Positions 18,653 through 28,606 of a stretch of 64,000 bases of DNA are shown in pieces; within the stretch, counting starts at the first letter, position 1, and each line of letters begins with the position of its first letter. The notes beneath the pieces were generated by a model. That model ran no database searches. It was not told where the DNA came from and was given only the letters and a program-made list of their open reading frames with translations. The position numbers and the translations under genes are program-made. Source of the stretch: Pseudomonas citri (GTDB taxonomy: Bacteria > Pseudomonadota > Gammaproteobacteria > Pseudomonadales > Pseudomonadaceae); contig NZ_JAODAB010000010.1 in the NCBI RefSeq assembly GCF_025336485.1, positions 62,001 through 126,000 on the forward strand. The letters run 5' to 3'.

Positions 18653-19093
18653 ATGAAAACCGCCGCTCAACTGGTGAAACTCAAAAGTGTGCTGCACCAG
18701 CAGGTCCACAGCATCGCGCCGGAGCAGACCGTACTCGAAGCGTTGCAGATCATGGCCGAGAAGAATGTCGGTGCCTTGCCGGTGATCGAGGACGGGCAGG
18801 TGGTGGGGGTGTTCAGCGAGCGTGACTATGCTCGCAAGATGGTCCTGCACGGGCGTTCATCCGTGGGCACCCCGGTGCGCACCATCATGAGCACGCCGGT
18901 GATCACCGCCGACAGCCAGCAGAGCATCGAACGCTGCATGGAGGTCATGACCGACAGCCACTTGCGGCACCTGCCGGTGTTGGATAACGGCCAGTTGATC
19001 GGCTTGTTGTCGATTGGTGACTTGGTCAAGCAAGCCATTGTTGAACAGGCAGACCTGATTCGGCAGTTGGAACATTACATTCGCGGGCACTGA
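18653..19093 (+). CDS. CBS-domain pair protein
   Basis: A 146-residue protein made almost entirely of two CBS domains (residues about 10-70 and 75-135; VLEALQIMAEKNVGALPVIE and RHLPVLDNGQLIGLLSIGDL). CBS pairs bind adenosyl ligands such as AMP, ATP or SAM and usually sense energy state. No catalytic domain is attached. The ATG at 18653 has GGGGA upstream; the frame is open to 18581 but that part covers the repeat. Confidence 0.85.
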   Translation: MKTAAQLVKLKSVLHQQVHSIAPEQTVLEALQIMAEKNVGALPVIEDGQVVGVFSERDYARKMVLHGRSSVGTPVRTIMSTPVITADSQQSIERCMEVMTDSHLRHLPVLDNGQLIGLLSIGDLVKQAIVEQADLIRQLEHYIRGH

Positions 19094-19106
19094 GCGCGCG
19101 TTCCCG

Positions 19107-19574
19107 CTAGCGAGGGTCGACCGTGGGCCGGTGCTGTCTTAGCAGCTCGATCTGCTGGGACGGGACCAGCGCTTGCAACGCCTTGTAGAGTGCCCGGGTT
19201 TCCAGCAGGTTCCAGATGCGCAGCATGGTTTCCAGTGCGTCCAGAGGTTTGCTGATGAAATCCCTGGCGCCGAGGGCGAGGGCGCGCAGGCGGGTGTCGC
19301 GGGTCGCGTCGGCGGTGAGCACCAGGATCGGCAGGTAGTCGTTGGGCGGGATGCGTCGGTTGAGTTGCTCCAGCACGGCGAAGCCGTCGAACGCCGGCAT
19401 GTGCAGATCGAGGATGACCAGGTCCGGTTCGAAGCTGTTGAACAGGTCGAGGGTGCGCAGCGGCTCGGTGCTGCTGAGCACGTTGTGCAAGCCCTCCCGG
19501 GCCAGCAGTTGCTCCATCAGGTCCAGGTTGGGACGCTGGTCGTCGACGATCAGGATGCGTAAGTCGTGATTCAT
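19107..19574 (-). CDS. Single-domain response regulator
   Basis: A 155-residue receiver with the acidic pair Asp11-Asp12, phosphoacceptor Asp56 (VILDLHMPAFDG), a Thr near 87 and Lys109 (SKP). After the receiver there are about 40 helical residues and no DNA-binding domain, so it may work through protein contacts or as a phosphate sink. Its start overlaps the stop of the hybrid kinase gene by four bases; it is the last gene of a four-gene signalling operon. Confidence 0.85.
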   Translation of the reverse strand: MNHDLRILIVDDQRPNLDLMEQLLAREGLHNVLSSTEPLRTLDLFNSFEPDLVILDLHMPAFDGFAVLEQLNRRIPPNDYLPILVLTADATRDTRLRALALGARDFISKPLDALETMLRIWNLLETRALYKALQALVPSQQIELLRQHRPTVDPR

Positions 19575-21889
19575 GCGGGCTCCGGCAAATAGTGTTCAAG
19601 GTGGCCCAGGAAAGCCTGGATATGAATAGGCTTGGTCAGGATCGCCGTGGCGCCGGCATCGTACAGGGCGCGGTGTGTCAGGTCGCTGGCATCGGCCGTG
19701 ATCATCAGCACGGGCGTCGATGCAGTGACCGTGCATTGACGCAGGCGGCGCAGGACCTCCAGGCCTTCCAGGTCCGGCAGGCTGACATCCAGCAAGACCA
19801 GTTGCGGGCCGTGCTGGCGAGCCAGGTCCAGGCCCATCTGGCCTTGCATGCTCGACAGCAACTGAATGCCGGGGCGGCGTTGCAGCAAGGTTTCGATCAG
19901 CGCAAGGCTCGACAAGTTGTCTTCGATGCACAGGACTTTGCCGTGATATTCGACGGGCGGGCGCGGTTGTGCCAGGGCCGTGATGGCAGGCAGGTGCGTG
20001 TCGCTCACCTGGGCCGCGGGCAATTGCAGGGTGAAGCAGCAACCTTGTCCCGGCTCGCTGCGCACCTGGAGGGTGCCTTGCATCATCTCCAGCAAGCTCT
20101 TGCTCAGGGACAGGCCCAGGCCGGTGCCTTCGACTTCGGGATCGGCCCCGAGCCGTTCGAAAGGCTTGAACAACCGCTCCAACTGTTCGAGGGCGATGCC
20201 CTGGCCGGTGTCGCTCACGGCGATGCTCACCCGCTGGCCTTGGGCGGTCACGGCAACGCGGACTTCGCCGCCGGGCCGGTTGTACTTGATGGCATTGGAC
20301 AGCAAGTTGAGCAATACCTGCACCAGGCGTTGACGATCGGCAAGCACACCGTTGCCATCGGGTAATGTCGGCAGTCCCGCGAGGTGAATCCCGGCGTCGG
20401 CGGCCATGGGCGAAACCAGGGTCAAGGCCTCGTGCAATACGCTCGCGAGGGCGATCGGCTCGATGTTCAGCGGCAGGCGACCGGCCTCGATCCGGGCGAT
20501 GTCCAACACCTCGTTGATCAACGCCAGCAAATGCTGGCCGGCCCTGAGAATGTGACTGACCTGGGGACGCTGGCCCGCCGTGGAGTCCATGTCCAGCAGT
20601 TGGGCAAAGCCGAGGATGGCGTTCAATGGGGTGCGCAATTCGTGGCTCATGCGCGAGAGAAATTCACTCTTGGCCCGGCTGGCGCTTTCCGCTTCTTCGC
20701 GGGCCGTGCTCAGGGCGATTTCGGCGGCGCGCCGGTCGGTGATGTCGCGGGTGATCTTGGAAAATCCGCGCAAGGCCCCGGTGCTGTCGTACTGCGCGGT
20801 GATGACCACGCTGGCCCAGAAGCGGCTGCCGTTTTTGCGACAACGCCAGCCTTCTTCCATGTAATGACCGTCGCGGGTGGCTTCGCGCAGCGCCATGTCC
20901 GGGTGCGCGGGGCATTCTTCGGGCAGGTAGAACAGGGAGAAATGCTGGCCGAGGATTTCCTGTTCGGTGTAGCCCTTGATGCGTTCGGCGCCGACGTTCC
21001 AGGTGGTCACGTAGCCCTTGGCATCCAGGGCGAAGATTCCGTAGTCCTTCACGCCGTCGATGATCAGCCGCAAGCGCTCCTCGTTGTCGCGCAGGGCGCG
21101 TTCGCGCTCGGCAAGCAACTGCCCGGCCTCCACCAGGCGGGTGCCGAGTTGGCCGATCTCATCCTGCTCCGGTGGTTGCGGCAGCAAGGGTTGGCCCAGG
21201 GCCAGGCGCTGCGCATTGCCTTGCACCTGTTGCACCCGGGCGACGATGCCTTTGGACAGGAACAGCACCGCGACAACGGCGCCCAGCAACCCGCACACCG
21301 CCGCCAGCAAGGTGGCGAACAACAAGCGCATGCGCGTGGCCGAGGCGGCGGCGCTGCGTTCGGCCAGCAAGCCATCCTCGCGGATGCGCATGGCGCTGAT
21401 CTGCTCGCGCAGCACGTCCAGCACCTGTTTGTTTTCGATCAGGATCCGGGTGATGGCCTCGTGGTCGTCGGGCCTGCCGTTGCGCAGCGCGAGCAAGCCG
21501 TCGAGCTTGTCGGCGATCAACGGGGTGATGGTCTTGAGGTGCTCGCGCATCCGGGCGTCGCGAATGTTATGGTCCAGCCGTTGCAACGCCGCTTGGATCA
21601 GGGGCGTGGCTTGTTCGTAGCTGGGCAGGAAGTCCTCGCGCCGGGTCAACAGGTAACCGCGCACACTGGCCGCCGCCTCGGCCAGCAGGGTGTGCACTGT
21701 CTGGATATCACCCTGGACCAGCAGGACCCGGCGCACGTCTTCTTCGGCGCGGGCGGTCTGGCGTTCGGTGATGTAGATCAGTACCAGCGACAGCAGCAGG
21801 ACCACCAGTGGCAGGGAAATCACTACCAGTGCTTTGCCCCGCAGGGGCAGGTCGGCCCAACGGCGGGCAGCCAGGAACCTCATGGCCAT
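19571..21889 (-). CDS. Hybrid sensor histidine kinase (CHASE3-like, PAS, HisKA, HATPase, REC)
   Basis: A 772-residue inner-membrane kinase. Transmembrane segments lie at about 20-40 and 188-212, enclosing a helical periplasmic domain of CHASE3 type (residues 45-180). A linker, a PAS domain (270-385), HisKA with His416 in [12 protein letters not shown], an ATPase domain (about 520-640; N box near 535, DTGQGI and [10 protein letters not shown]) and a C-terminal receiver (about 650-770; [12 protein letters not shown]) follow. The start overlaps the NarL-type regulator stop by ten bases. The signal is unknown. Confidence 0.9.
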   Translation of the reverse strand: MAMRFLAARRWADLPLRGKALVVISLPLVVLLLSLVLIYITERQTARAEEDVRRVLLVQGDIQTVHTLLAEAAASVRGYLLTRREDFLPSYEQATPLIQAALQRLDHNIRDARMREHLKTITPLIADKLDGLLALRNGRPDDHEAITRILIENKQVLDVLREQISAMRIREDGLLAERSAAASATRMRLLFATLLAAVCGLLGAVVAVLFLSKGIVARVQQVQGNAQRLALGQPLLPQPPEQDEIGQLGTRLVEAGQLLAERERALRDNEERLRLIIDGVKDYGIFALDAKGYVTTWNVGAERIKGYTEQEILGQHFSLFYLPEECPAHPDMALREATRDGHYMEEGWRCRKNGSRFWASVVITAQYDSTGALRGFSKITRDITDRRAAEIALSTAREEAESASRAKSEFLSRMSHELRTPLNAILGFAQLLDMDSTAGQRPQVSHILRAGQHLLALINEVLDIARIEAGRLPLNIEPIALASVLHEALTLVSPMAADAGIHLAGLPTLPDGNGVLADRQRLVQVLLNLLSNAIKYNRPGGEVRVAVTAQGQRVSIAVSDTGQGIALEQLERLFKPFERLGADPEVEGTGLGLSLSKSLLEMMQGTLQVRSEPGQGCCFTLQLPAAQVSDTHLPAITALAQPRPPVEYHGKVLCIEDNLSSLALIETLLQRRPGIQLLSSMQGQMGLDLARQHGPQLVLLDVSLPDLEGLEVLRRLRQCTVTASTPVLMITADASDLTHRALYDAGATAILTKPIHIQAFLGHLEHYLPEPA

Positions 21890-22548
21890 TGCCCCGCCGG
21901 TTGCGCCACCAGGCCCAGGGCAACGCCACGGACCGCCGCCTGGGTCCGGTCGGCGGCGCCCAGCTTGCCGATCACCCGCTCGACATGGGCCTTGGCGGTG
22001 CCAGGGGCAATGCCGAGTTTTTCGCCGATTTCACGGTTGCTGAAGCCTCCGGCCACCAATCCCAGTACCTGGCGTTCGCGGCTGGTCAGGGCTTGGACCG
22101 GCGTCGCGCCCCCGGCCCCGCGCTCGGCCATGCGGCGCAGCAAGCGAGCGCTGACCGAGCTGTTCAACGCCTCTTCACCCAGGGCGACCCGCCTGAGTGC
22201 GTCGAGTACTTCATCGCGGCTGGCATCCTTGAGCAGATAACCGACCGCTCCCGCGCCAATGGCGGCTTCCAGGTGATCGGGGCTGTCGTCCATGGTGAAG
22301 ATCACCACTTTGATCCCGGGCTGGCGCTGTTGCAGGATGCGCGCCGCGCCCAGGCCATTGAGCACCGGCATGCGAATGTCGAGGATTGCGATGTCTGGCC
22401 GCAAGCGCTCGCACAGCTCGAGTGCCTCCTGGCCATCGCGGGCCTGCCCGACGACTTCGAACTCCGGATTGCCGGCGAGCATACTGACGAACCCGGCGCG
22501 GGTGACTTCGTGGTCATCGGCCAGCAGTAAGCGTAGAGGCGCGGTCAT
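21880..22548 (-). CDS. NarL/FixJ-family response regulator
   Basis: A 222-residue regulator: receiver with Asp11-Asp12, phosphoacceptor Asp57 (AILDIRMP) and Lys near 106, then a LuxR-type helix-turn-helix (residues about 155-215; [25 protein letters not shown]). Its ATG overlaps the kinase stop upstream by four bases, so that GAF-domain kinase is its likely partner. Confidence 0.9.
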   Translation of the reverse strand: MTAPLRLLLADDHEVTRAGFVSMLAGNPEFEVVGQARDGQEALELCERLRPDIAILDIRMPVLNGLGAARILQQRQPGIKVVIFTMDDSPDHLEAAIGAGAVGYLLKDASRDEVLDALRRVALGEEALNSSVSARLLRRMAERGAGGATPVQALTSRERQVLGLVAGGFSNREIGEKLGIAPGTAKAHVERVIGKLGAADRTQAAVRGVALGLVAQPAGQWP

Positions 22549-23729
22549 GGGTGGACTCCGTGGGTCGACAGGGGCACGCGGGCGAGCAAACGGGTGCCGA
22601 TGCCAGGCTCGCTGACGCAGGAAAAATGACCGCCCAGCAGGCTGGCACGTTCCTGCATCGCCGCCAGTCCCAGATGGTAGGTGCCGTTGCGCTCGATGGG
22701 TGTTTCCAGGATAAAACCCCGGCCATTGTCCTCGACCCGTAGCGAGGCTTGTTCGTCGTCCACGCTCAGGCCCAGGTGGATGTGTCGGGCCCGGGCATGC
22801 TTGAGAATGTTGTTGATGCCCTCCTGGGCGATGCGGAACAGGGCGATCTCGACGTTCCCCGGCAGGCGGGCGGCGCTGTGTTCGGACCAGTCCACCGCCA
22901 GGCCTGCCTCGCGCAAGCGATCGGCCTCCTTATCGACGGCCTTGTACAAGCCAAAATCATCCAGCACGTGGGGACGCAGGCCGCCGATCAATCGCCGGCC
23001 CTCACCGACGCAGCCCTGGGCCAGGTCGAGGATGGCACTCAACTGATCGGCCATCTCCACCGGCAGCGCCGGACACCGGCCGGCGAATCCTTGCAGGCGT
23101 TGATGCAGGCCGGCGAGATTTTGCGCCAGACCGTCATGCAGGTCGTAGGCCACGCGCTTGCGTTCGTCTTCCTGGGCGCTGAACAAGCGGTGGACCAGCT
23201 CGGACATGGTCCGCTCGCGGGCCTGGAGCGCTTCGAGCAGGCGGCTGTTCTCCAGGTGTGTCGCCAACAGGGTCGCCAGCAATTGCAGCGATTCGAGGTC
23301 TTCGTTGTCCGGGGGGGCCAGGGCTACGCTGTTGCCCAGCATCAGGGCGCCGAACACCACACCATCGGAGGTGCGCAGCGGCACGCGCAGGACCTGGGGC
23401 AGGGCGCTGCCGGGATATTCCAGCCATTGCGCAGCGAGCGACGGTGGCTGCGCCAGGCCGGCAAGCAGGTCGAGCCGTTCGCTGCTGCCGTGGCTGGCGA
23501 GGGTGCGCAATGGGGTGTCTGGCGTCCACTCCAACAACAGGCCGTGGTCCATGGCCATGAAGGCACATGCACGCTGCACCACGCTCTGGCGCATCTGCGC
23601 CAAGGGCAGCCGGGTCAGCTCATCGCCGGTGCCCAGCAGCAGGCCCAGGCGCGCTGCGCGATTCTGTGACTGGCGGTACTGGGTGCGTATGGCCAGCGCG
23701 CTGCCAGGGTCATGAGGTGGGCTTTGCAT
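22545..23729 (-). CDS. GAF-domain sensor histidine kinase (NarX/DegS-like)
   Basis: A 394-residue kinase without clear membrane segments. A GAF domain (about residues 45-180) precedes a HisKA_3 dimerisation domain with the phosphorylated His near 198 in [13 protein letters not shown] and a compact ATPase domain (about 275-385; NILKHA and ENDGRGF-like DNGRGF). This class pairs with NarL-type regulators, such as the overlapping next gene. The ATG at 23729 has TGGAG upstream; the frame is open to 23777. It is the first gene of the signalling operon. Confidence 0.88.
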   Translation of the reverse strand: MQSPPHDPGSALAIRTQYRQSQNRAARLGLLLGTGDELTRLPLAQMRQSVVQRACAFMAMDHGLLLEWTPDTPLRTLASHGSSERLDLLAGLAQPPSLAAQWLEYPGSALPQVLRVPLRTSDGVVFGALMLGNSVALAPPDNEDLESLQLLATLLATHLENSRLLEALQARERTMSELVHRLFSAQEDERKRVAYDLHDGLAQNLAGLHQRLQGFAGRCPALPVEMADQLSAILDLAQGCVGEGRRLIGGLRPHVLDDFGLYKAVDKEADRLREAGLAVDWSEHSAARLPGNVEIALFRIAQEGINNILKHARARHIHLGLSVDDEQASLRVEDNGRGFILETPIERNGTYHLGLAAMQERASLLGGHFSCVSEPGIGTRLLARVPLSTHGVHP

Positions 23730-23901
23730 GGGAACTCCAGCGTGAAAGGGAAGCGGTCCGGTAATCGGCGAACCCATTAGACTCCGCCATCGACATCGGG
23801 CCTATCTGCCGATCGGCATAGGTAATGTGCACCGGTTGGCCGATGGCGCGGGCCGCGTGGGCCGGCAAAGTACAGGCATTGAAACCCAAAGGAACGCTTC
23901 G

Positions 23902-24423
23902 ATGAAAATGAAAACCTGTGCCATGGCTGCTTTTTTTCTGCTGGCCGCTCCGTTTGCCCATGCCGCTGACGTCACACCTTACGTGTATCGCACCGTGGCC
24001 GAACAGCCCAGCAACGTGAAGGACCGGGAAATCGCCGGCCTGTTCGATCGCTGGAACGCCACCCTGCAAACAGGCAGCGCCAAAGCCGTGACGGCGCTCT
24101 ATGCCCCGGATGCGATTTTGCAACCGACCGTGTCCAACAAAGTACGTAGTACGCCGGCGCAGATCCAGGATTACTTCGAGCATTTCCTGGCAGGCAAGCC
24201 GGTCGGTCAGATCAACTACCGGGAGATCCGTCACCTGGGGCCCGACGCGGCAATGGACAGCGGGGTCTACACCTTCACCCTGACCAATGCCGATGGGTCC
24301 AAACGCGACGTCCAGGCGCGCTACACCTTCCTCTACGAGCGTCTCGACGGGCAGTGGAAGATCATCAACCATCACTCCTCGGCCATGCCCGAGGCGGCGA
24401 AGACGCTGCACGCCAGCAAATGA
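23902..24423 (+). CDS. Exported SnoaL/DUF4440-like protein (SgcJ/EcaC type)
   Basis: A 173-residue protein with a clean signal peptide (MKMKTCAMAAFFLLAAPFAHA, cleavage before ADVT) and one NTF2-like domain of the DUF4440/SgcJ type (FDRWNATLQTGSAKAVTALY near 50; WKIINHHSSAMP near the end). Such domains bind small ligands; no catalytic role can be assigned. AAAGGA upstream of the ATG at 23902 fixes the start. It is divergent from the signalling operon and might be its target or signal sensor, which is inference from position. Confidence 0.75.
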   Translation: MKMKTCAMAAFFLLAAPFAHAADVTPYVYRTVAEQPSNVKDREIAGLFDRWNATLQTGSAKAVTALYAPDAILQPTVSNKVRSTPAQIQDYFEHFLAGKPVGQINYREIRHLGPDAAMDSGVYTFTLTNADGSKRDVQARYTFLYERLDGQWKIINHHSSAMPEAAKTLHASK

Positions 24424-24480
24424 CAATGGGCTTGCCGTCGGCGTCTGGCGTACACCATCCCCTGTAGAAGGGGGTTCCGG

Positions 24481-24515
24481 AGCTGGGCTGCGCGGCAGTC
24501 CAGCTTCATCTTTTT
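24481..24515 (+). terminator. Intrinsic terminator after the DUF4440 gene
   Basis: Arms AGCTGGGCTGC and GCAGTCCAGCT (one G-T pair) with a three-base loop, followed closely by TTTTT. Confidence 0.8.
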
Positions 24516-24565
24516 CAGGATTTACCTATTCCGCTGCACAAAGCGCTTGGATTAGCCCACAAGCA

Positions 24566-24588
24566 TTAATTAGAATCAGTCTCATTTG
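24566..24588 (+). promoter_or_regulatory. Probable Fur box upstream of fecI-like gene
   Basis: TTAATTAGAATCAGTCTCATTT resembles pseudomonad Fur boxes; the 7-1-7 core TTAGAAT-C-AGTCTCA has five of seven symmetric positions. It lies about 30 bases before the sigma-factor ATG, as expected for iron repression. Confidence 0.65.
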
Positions 24589-24616
24589 AGACATTCCTTG
24601 CGCAAGGCTTCTTGAC

Positions 24617-25126
24617 ATGTTTGACGCAGCGACGCCGAACGAGCACTCCCTACATGCGTTATACCGTGACCACGGCAGTTGGCTGGAAGGCTGGTTGCGG
24701 CGGCGCATGGGCAATGCCTGGGATGCGGCGGACTTGCGCCAGGACACCTTCCTGAGGGTGCTGGCCAGCGCCCAGATGCCGGCCGAGCTGCATGAGCCTC
24801 GCGCCTATCTGCTGACGATCGGCAAGCGCCTGCTGAGCAACTTCCATACCCGTCGCAACGTCGAGCAAGCCTATCTCGATGCCCTGGCGAGCCTGCCAGA
24901 AGCCTGCGTGCCGTCGCCGGAGGAGCGCTGGTTGTTGCTGGAAACCCTGCAAGCCCTGGACGAACTGCTCGATGGCCTGCCGCCCGTGGTGCGGCGGGCC
25001 TTTTTATGGAGCCAGCTCGAAGGCCTGGGCTACCGGGAGATTGCCGAGCGTCTGCAGGTGTCCGAGCGCACCGTCAAGCGCTACATGGCCCAAGCCTATG
25101 AACACTGCCTGCTGGTGGACTTTTGA
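24617..25126 (+). CDS. FecI-type extracytoplasmic-function sigma factor
   Basis: A 169-residue sigma-70 family factor with region 2 (LYRDHGSWLEGWLRRRMGNAWDAADLRQDTF, about residues 14-50) and region 4 (YREIAERLQVSERTVKRYMAQA, about 138-160). Together with the FecR-like and TonB-receptor genes that follow, it forms a cell-surface signalling set in which iron-siderophore uptake switches on receptor expression. Likely iron-repressed through the Fur box just upstream. Confidence 0.92.
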   Translation: MFDAATPNEHSLHALYRDHGSWLEGWLRRRMGNAWDAADLRQDTFLRVLASAQMPAELHEPRAYLLTIGKRLLSNFHTRRNVEQAYLDALASLPEACVPSPEERWLLLETLQALDELLDGLPPVVRRAFLWSQLEGLGYREIAERLQVSERTVKRYMAQAYEHCLLVDF

Positions 25127-26070
25127 TTCGCCCGGCTCCATCGCCTGAGGCCCGGGAAGTCGCCAGGGCAGCGGCCCGCTGGCTGGCGATGATGGAGTGC
25201 CACGGGGACGACTTCGACGGCGCAGCGCTGCAGAGTTGGCGGGACAGCAATGCCCTGCATGAAGCCGCCTGGCAAAAGGCCCAGCGCTTGCGTCAACGGT
25301 TCGCCGCTGTCCCGGCGTCCTTGGGCATGGCGACTCTGGACCGCCCGGCAATGAGCCGGCGCGCCGCGCTCAAGCGTGCATTGGGAGTCGCTGCGCTGCT
25401 GCCAACCGCCTGGTGGCTGGGGCGAGAGCTGCCGCTGGAGATCTGGCGCGCCGACCTGCGCACCGCCACGGGGGAACAGCGACGGTGGTCGCTGGCCGAT
25501 GGCAATTCGTTGCAACTGAACACCGACAGCGCGTTGGACCTGGATCCCAAGGCGCGGCGCCTGGTACTGCTGCGCGGTGAAATGGCCCTCAAGGTCACAG
25601 GCACTGCACCGCTGGTCATCGAGGCCCCTTATGGGCTCATTACAGTCAGTCGTGGCGAAGTCTGCGTGCGCCTGCATGAGCGTGATTGCCGGGTGTCGGT
25701 GGCCAGCGGCGCGGTGCAGTTGCAACCCCTGCAAGGACCGTCGCTGACACTGGAGGAGGGCGAGCAAGTCACCTTCCAGGCTTCAGGCACGGGGCCGGTG
25801 GGCACTTTCGATGTGGCACAGCTGGGTTGGCGCGACGGCGTGCTGGTGGCGCAAAACCAGCCTCTTGGCGTTTTCCTGCGTGAACTGGGCCGTTATCGCC
25901 CTGGCGTGTTGCGCTGGGAGCAGGCCCTGGAAACGTTGCGGGTGACAGGCAGCTTTCGCCTGGAAAACACCGATCGGATCCTCGCGCTGCTCTCTGCCAG
26001 CTTGCCGCTGGACGTACAAACCCGCACCCGTTATTGGGTCACCCTTACGCTTCGCAAAAAGATTGCCTGA
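25123..26070 (+). CDS. FecR-family anti-sigma regulator
   Basis: A 315-residue inner-membrane regulator. The cytoplasmic N-terminus carries the DUF4880-like region (WLAMMECHGDDFDGAALQSWRDSN, about 17-40), a single hydrophobic segment near residues 85-102 follows, then the periplasmic FecR domain. It would receive the signal from the receptor and control the upstream sigma factor. The start is most likely a TTG at 25123 that overlaps the sigma-factor stop; no ATG is available before the conserved domain. Confidence 0.9.
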   Translation: MIRPAPSPEAREVARAAARWLAMMECHGDDFDGAALQSWRDSNALHEAAWQKAQRLRQRFAAVPASLGMATLDRPAMSRRAALKRALGVAALLPTAWWLGRELPLEIWRADLRTATGEQRRWSLADGNSLQLNTDSALDLDPKARRLVLLRGEMALKVTGTAPLVIEAPYGLITVSRGEVCVRLHERDCRVSVASGAVQLQPLQGPSLTLEEGEQVTFQASGTGPVGTFDVAQLGWRDGVLVAQNQPLGVFLRELGRYRPGVLRWEQALETLRVTGSFRLENTDRILALLSASLPLDVQTRTRYWVTLTLRKKIA

Positions 26071-26138
26071 AGCCTGTCCCCTTTTTTTGTCTCGCTTGTC
26101 ATTCAAGGCAACTGAACAAAAAATGCGAGCTATCTGCA

Positions 26139-28562
26139 ATGTCGACAGTAGTCCCTCTGCGTTTGCGCCCGGCCCAGGCCGGATGGCGTCCGCTGCTGAA
26201 CCTGAGTCTCCTGCTGAGCCTGAGCGCCGGCCCCTTTTTCATCTCGTCCAGCTTTGCCGAGGAAACTGTCCGGCGCAGCTACCAGGTGCCAGCCGGCAGC
26301 CTGAGCGCGGCGCTGACCCGCTTTGCGGGGCTGGCGGGCGTCAACCTGTCGGTGGACCCAGCCCTGGTGAGCGGTCGCAACAGCGCCGGGCTGTCCGGCG
26401 AGTATGGCGTGGAGGAGGGCTTTGCCCGGCTGTTGCAGGGTTCGGGCCTGCAGTTGCAGCCCGTGGGCGAACAGGCCTACATGCTGACCCCGGCACCCGA
26501 AGGCACCAGCCTGCAACTGGCCTCCACTTCGATTTATGGCTCCGCGAACGAGACACAGGGCGAGGCTTATGCCGGCGGCCAGGTTGCCCGTCGTGGTTCG
26601 CAAGGCTTGCTGGGGTCGCGGGATTTCATGGAAACGCCGTTCAGCATGACCACCTATACCAGCGAGACGGTCAAGAACCAGCAGGCCCGTACCCTCGGCG
26701 ACTTGATCGCCAGCGACCCTTCCGTGCGTTCCACCAACCCGGCGGGCGGGCGTTATGAGCAGTTCACCATCCGTGGCTTCAGCCTGTTCAACAGTGACGT
26801 TTCCTATAACGGTCTGTACGGTGTGCTGCCAACCTATACGATCGACATGGAAATGGCCGATCGGGTCGACATCCTCAAGGGGCCGAGCCAACTGATCAAT
26901 GGTATTTCGCCACGGGGCAGCGTGGGGGGCGGGATCAACGTGGTGCCCAAGCGTGCCACCGACAAGCCCATCACCTCGTTCACTGGCAGCTATGCCTCGG
27001 AGAACCAGATCGGCGGTGCCGTGGACGTGGGCCGGCGCTTTGGTGAGGACAACAAGTTCGGCATTCGCTTCAATGGCGTGAAGCAGTCTGGCGATACCGA
27101 ATGGGACCACCAGAGCGTGGACCGCGAGATGGCCGTGCTGGGCCTGGATTTCCGCGGCGAACGCCTGCGGTTGTCAACGGATATTGGTCGCACCGAGCGC
27201 GATACCGATGCGCCGCAGGAGCGGGTGCAGGTTGCCGCCGCCGCGCCGGTTCCCCATGCCAGTGATGTGCGTCGCAACTATGCGCAATCGTGGAGCAAGG
27301 CGCGCACCAAGGACACGTTTGGAGCGGTGAATGCCGAGTACGACGTAAGCGACTCGGTCATGCTGTACGGCGGTGTCGGGGCGCGTGAAAGTAACCACGA
27401 GTTCCTCCGCCATGCTGTTTCGGTGCTCAATGCGGCCGGTGATTTTCGTGTCCAGCCCCGTGACTTCACCCGGGATGAAAGTGTCCGGACAGCCAACGTG
27501 GGGGTGCGCAACTGGTTCCACACCGGCCCGGTGAGCCATGAGGTCAACCTGGCCGCCAGCTATTTCTACATGGACTTTACCAACGGCGGCGCCCGCTACG
27601 GACAGACCAACAGCAACCTGTATAACCCGGTGCAAACGCCGACTCCGAGTGTCATCGTGCGTCCCGACCCTAAGGTCTACACCGAGAACCACTTCAGCGG
27701 CGTGGCGTTGTCGGACACCTTGGGCTTTTTCGAAGACCGCCTTCTGCTGACCCTGGGCGCTCGCTGGCAGCGGGTGGAGGTTGACGACTGGTCGGACGGC
27801 GTCAAAGGCCGTACCGCCTACGATGAGGAAAAAGTCTCGCCGTCGGGCGGCATCCTGTTCAAGGCCACCGACAAACTGTCGCTGTATGCCAACTACATGG
27901 AAGGCCTGAGCCAGGGCAAGATCGCGCCGTCGACCTCGATCAACGAGGATGAGATTTTCCCCCCGTTCATCAGCCGCCAGGTCGAGCTCGGTGCCAAGTA
28001 CGATGCCGGTCCGTTCGCCGTGACCGCCGCGGTGTTCCGTATCAAGCAACCGGCCTACGCAACCGACACCACGACCCTCGTCTTCGGTCCGAACGGCAAG
28101 CGCGAGAACACCGGGGTGGAGCTGAGCGTGTTCGGTGAACCCGTGAAGGGCACCCGCCTGCTTGGCGGTGTGATGTATATCGACAGCGAACTGACCGACA
28201 CCACCGGCGGCACGTTCGACGGCAACCGGGCACCTGCGACACCGAAATACAACGTCAACCTGGGTGCCGAGTGGGACGTGCCGACTGTCCAGGGCCTGAC
28301 CCTGACCAGTCGCGGCATCTATTCCAGCGCGCAGTACCTGGACCAGGCCAACACCAAGGAAATCGATTCCTGGGTGCGCATGGACGTGGGGGCACGCTAC
28401 GGTTTCAAGGTCGATGAAAAGAACATCACCCTGCGGGCCAACGTCGAGAACGTGGCGGACAAACGCTATTGGAGTTCGGCCGGCGCCTCGGATGACAGTG
28501 AGCCGGGCCTGACCCTGTCGACGCCGCGTACCTACGTACTATCGGCCACTGTGGATTTCTAA
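26139..28562 (+). CDS. TonB-dependent siderophore receptor with signalling domain
   Basis: An 807-residue outer-membrane receptor of the FecA/FpvA transducer type. After a signal peptide (about 1-41) comes a secretin/TonB short N-terminal (STN) domain (SYQVPAGSLSAALTRFAGLAGV, about 46-110) that talks to FecR, then a plug domain (about 160-270; IRGFSLFNSDVSYNG) and a 22-strand-type barrel ending in Phe (YVLSATVDF). The ligand is unknown; the plug and barrel read like ferric hydroxamate or catecholate receptors. The ATG at 26139 starts the signal peptide. Confidence 0.92.
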   Translation: MSTVVPLRLRPAQAGWRPLLNLSLLLSLSAGPFFISSSFAEETVRRSYQVPAGSLSAALTRFAGLAGVNLSVDPALVSGRNSAGLSGEYGVEEGFARLLQGSGLQLQPVGEQAYMLTPAPEGTSLQLASTSIYGSANETQGEAYAGGQVARRGSQGLLGSRDFMETPFSMTTYTSETVKNQQARTLGDLIASDPSVRSTNPAGGRYEQFTIRGFSLFNSDVSYNGLYGVLPTYTIDMEMADRVDILKGPSQLINGISPRGSVGGGINVVPKRATDKPITSFTGSYASENQIGGAVDVGRRFGEDNKFGIRFNGVKQSGDTEWDHQSVDREMAVLGLDFRGERLRLSTDIGRTERDTDAPQERVQVAAAAPVPHASDVRRNYAQSWSKARTKDTFGAVNAEYDVSDSVMLYGGVGARESNHEFLRHAVSVLNAAGDFRVQPRDFTRDESVRTANVGVRNWFHTGPVSHEVNLAASYFYMDFTNGGARYGQTNSNLYNPVQTPTPSVIVRPDPKVYTENHFSGVALSDTLGFFEDRLLLTLGARWQRVEVDDWSDGVKGRTAYDEEKVSPSGGILFKATDKLSLYANYMEGLSQGKIAPSTSINEDEIFPPFISRQVELGAKYDAGPFAVTAAVFRIKQPAYATDTTTLVFGPNGKRENTGVELSVFGEPVKGTRLLGGVMYIDSELTDTTGGTFDGNRAPATPKYNVNLGAEWDVPTVQGLTLTSRGIYSSAQYLDQANTKEIDSWVRMDVGARYGFKVDEKNITLRANVENVADKRYWSSAGASDDSEPGLTLSTPRTYVLSATVDF

Positions 28563-28606
28563 GAAAAGATGCTTAGCCCGAGCACCCCCAACCAACGGGC
28601 TGACCG

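Noticed and set aside
20384..22240. A 618-codon plus-strand frame opposite the sensor kinase
   Set aside because: Shadow of the kinase and regulator genes; Gly/Ala/Gln-rich with no domain.
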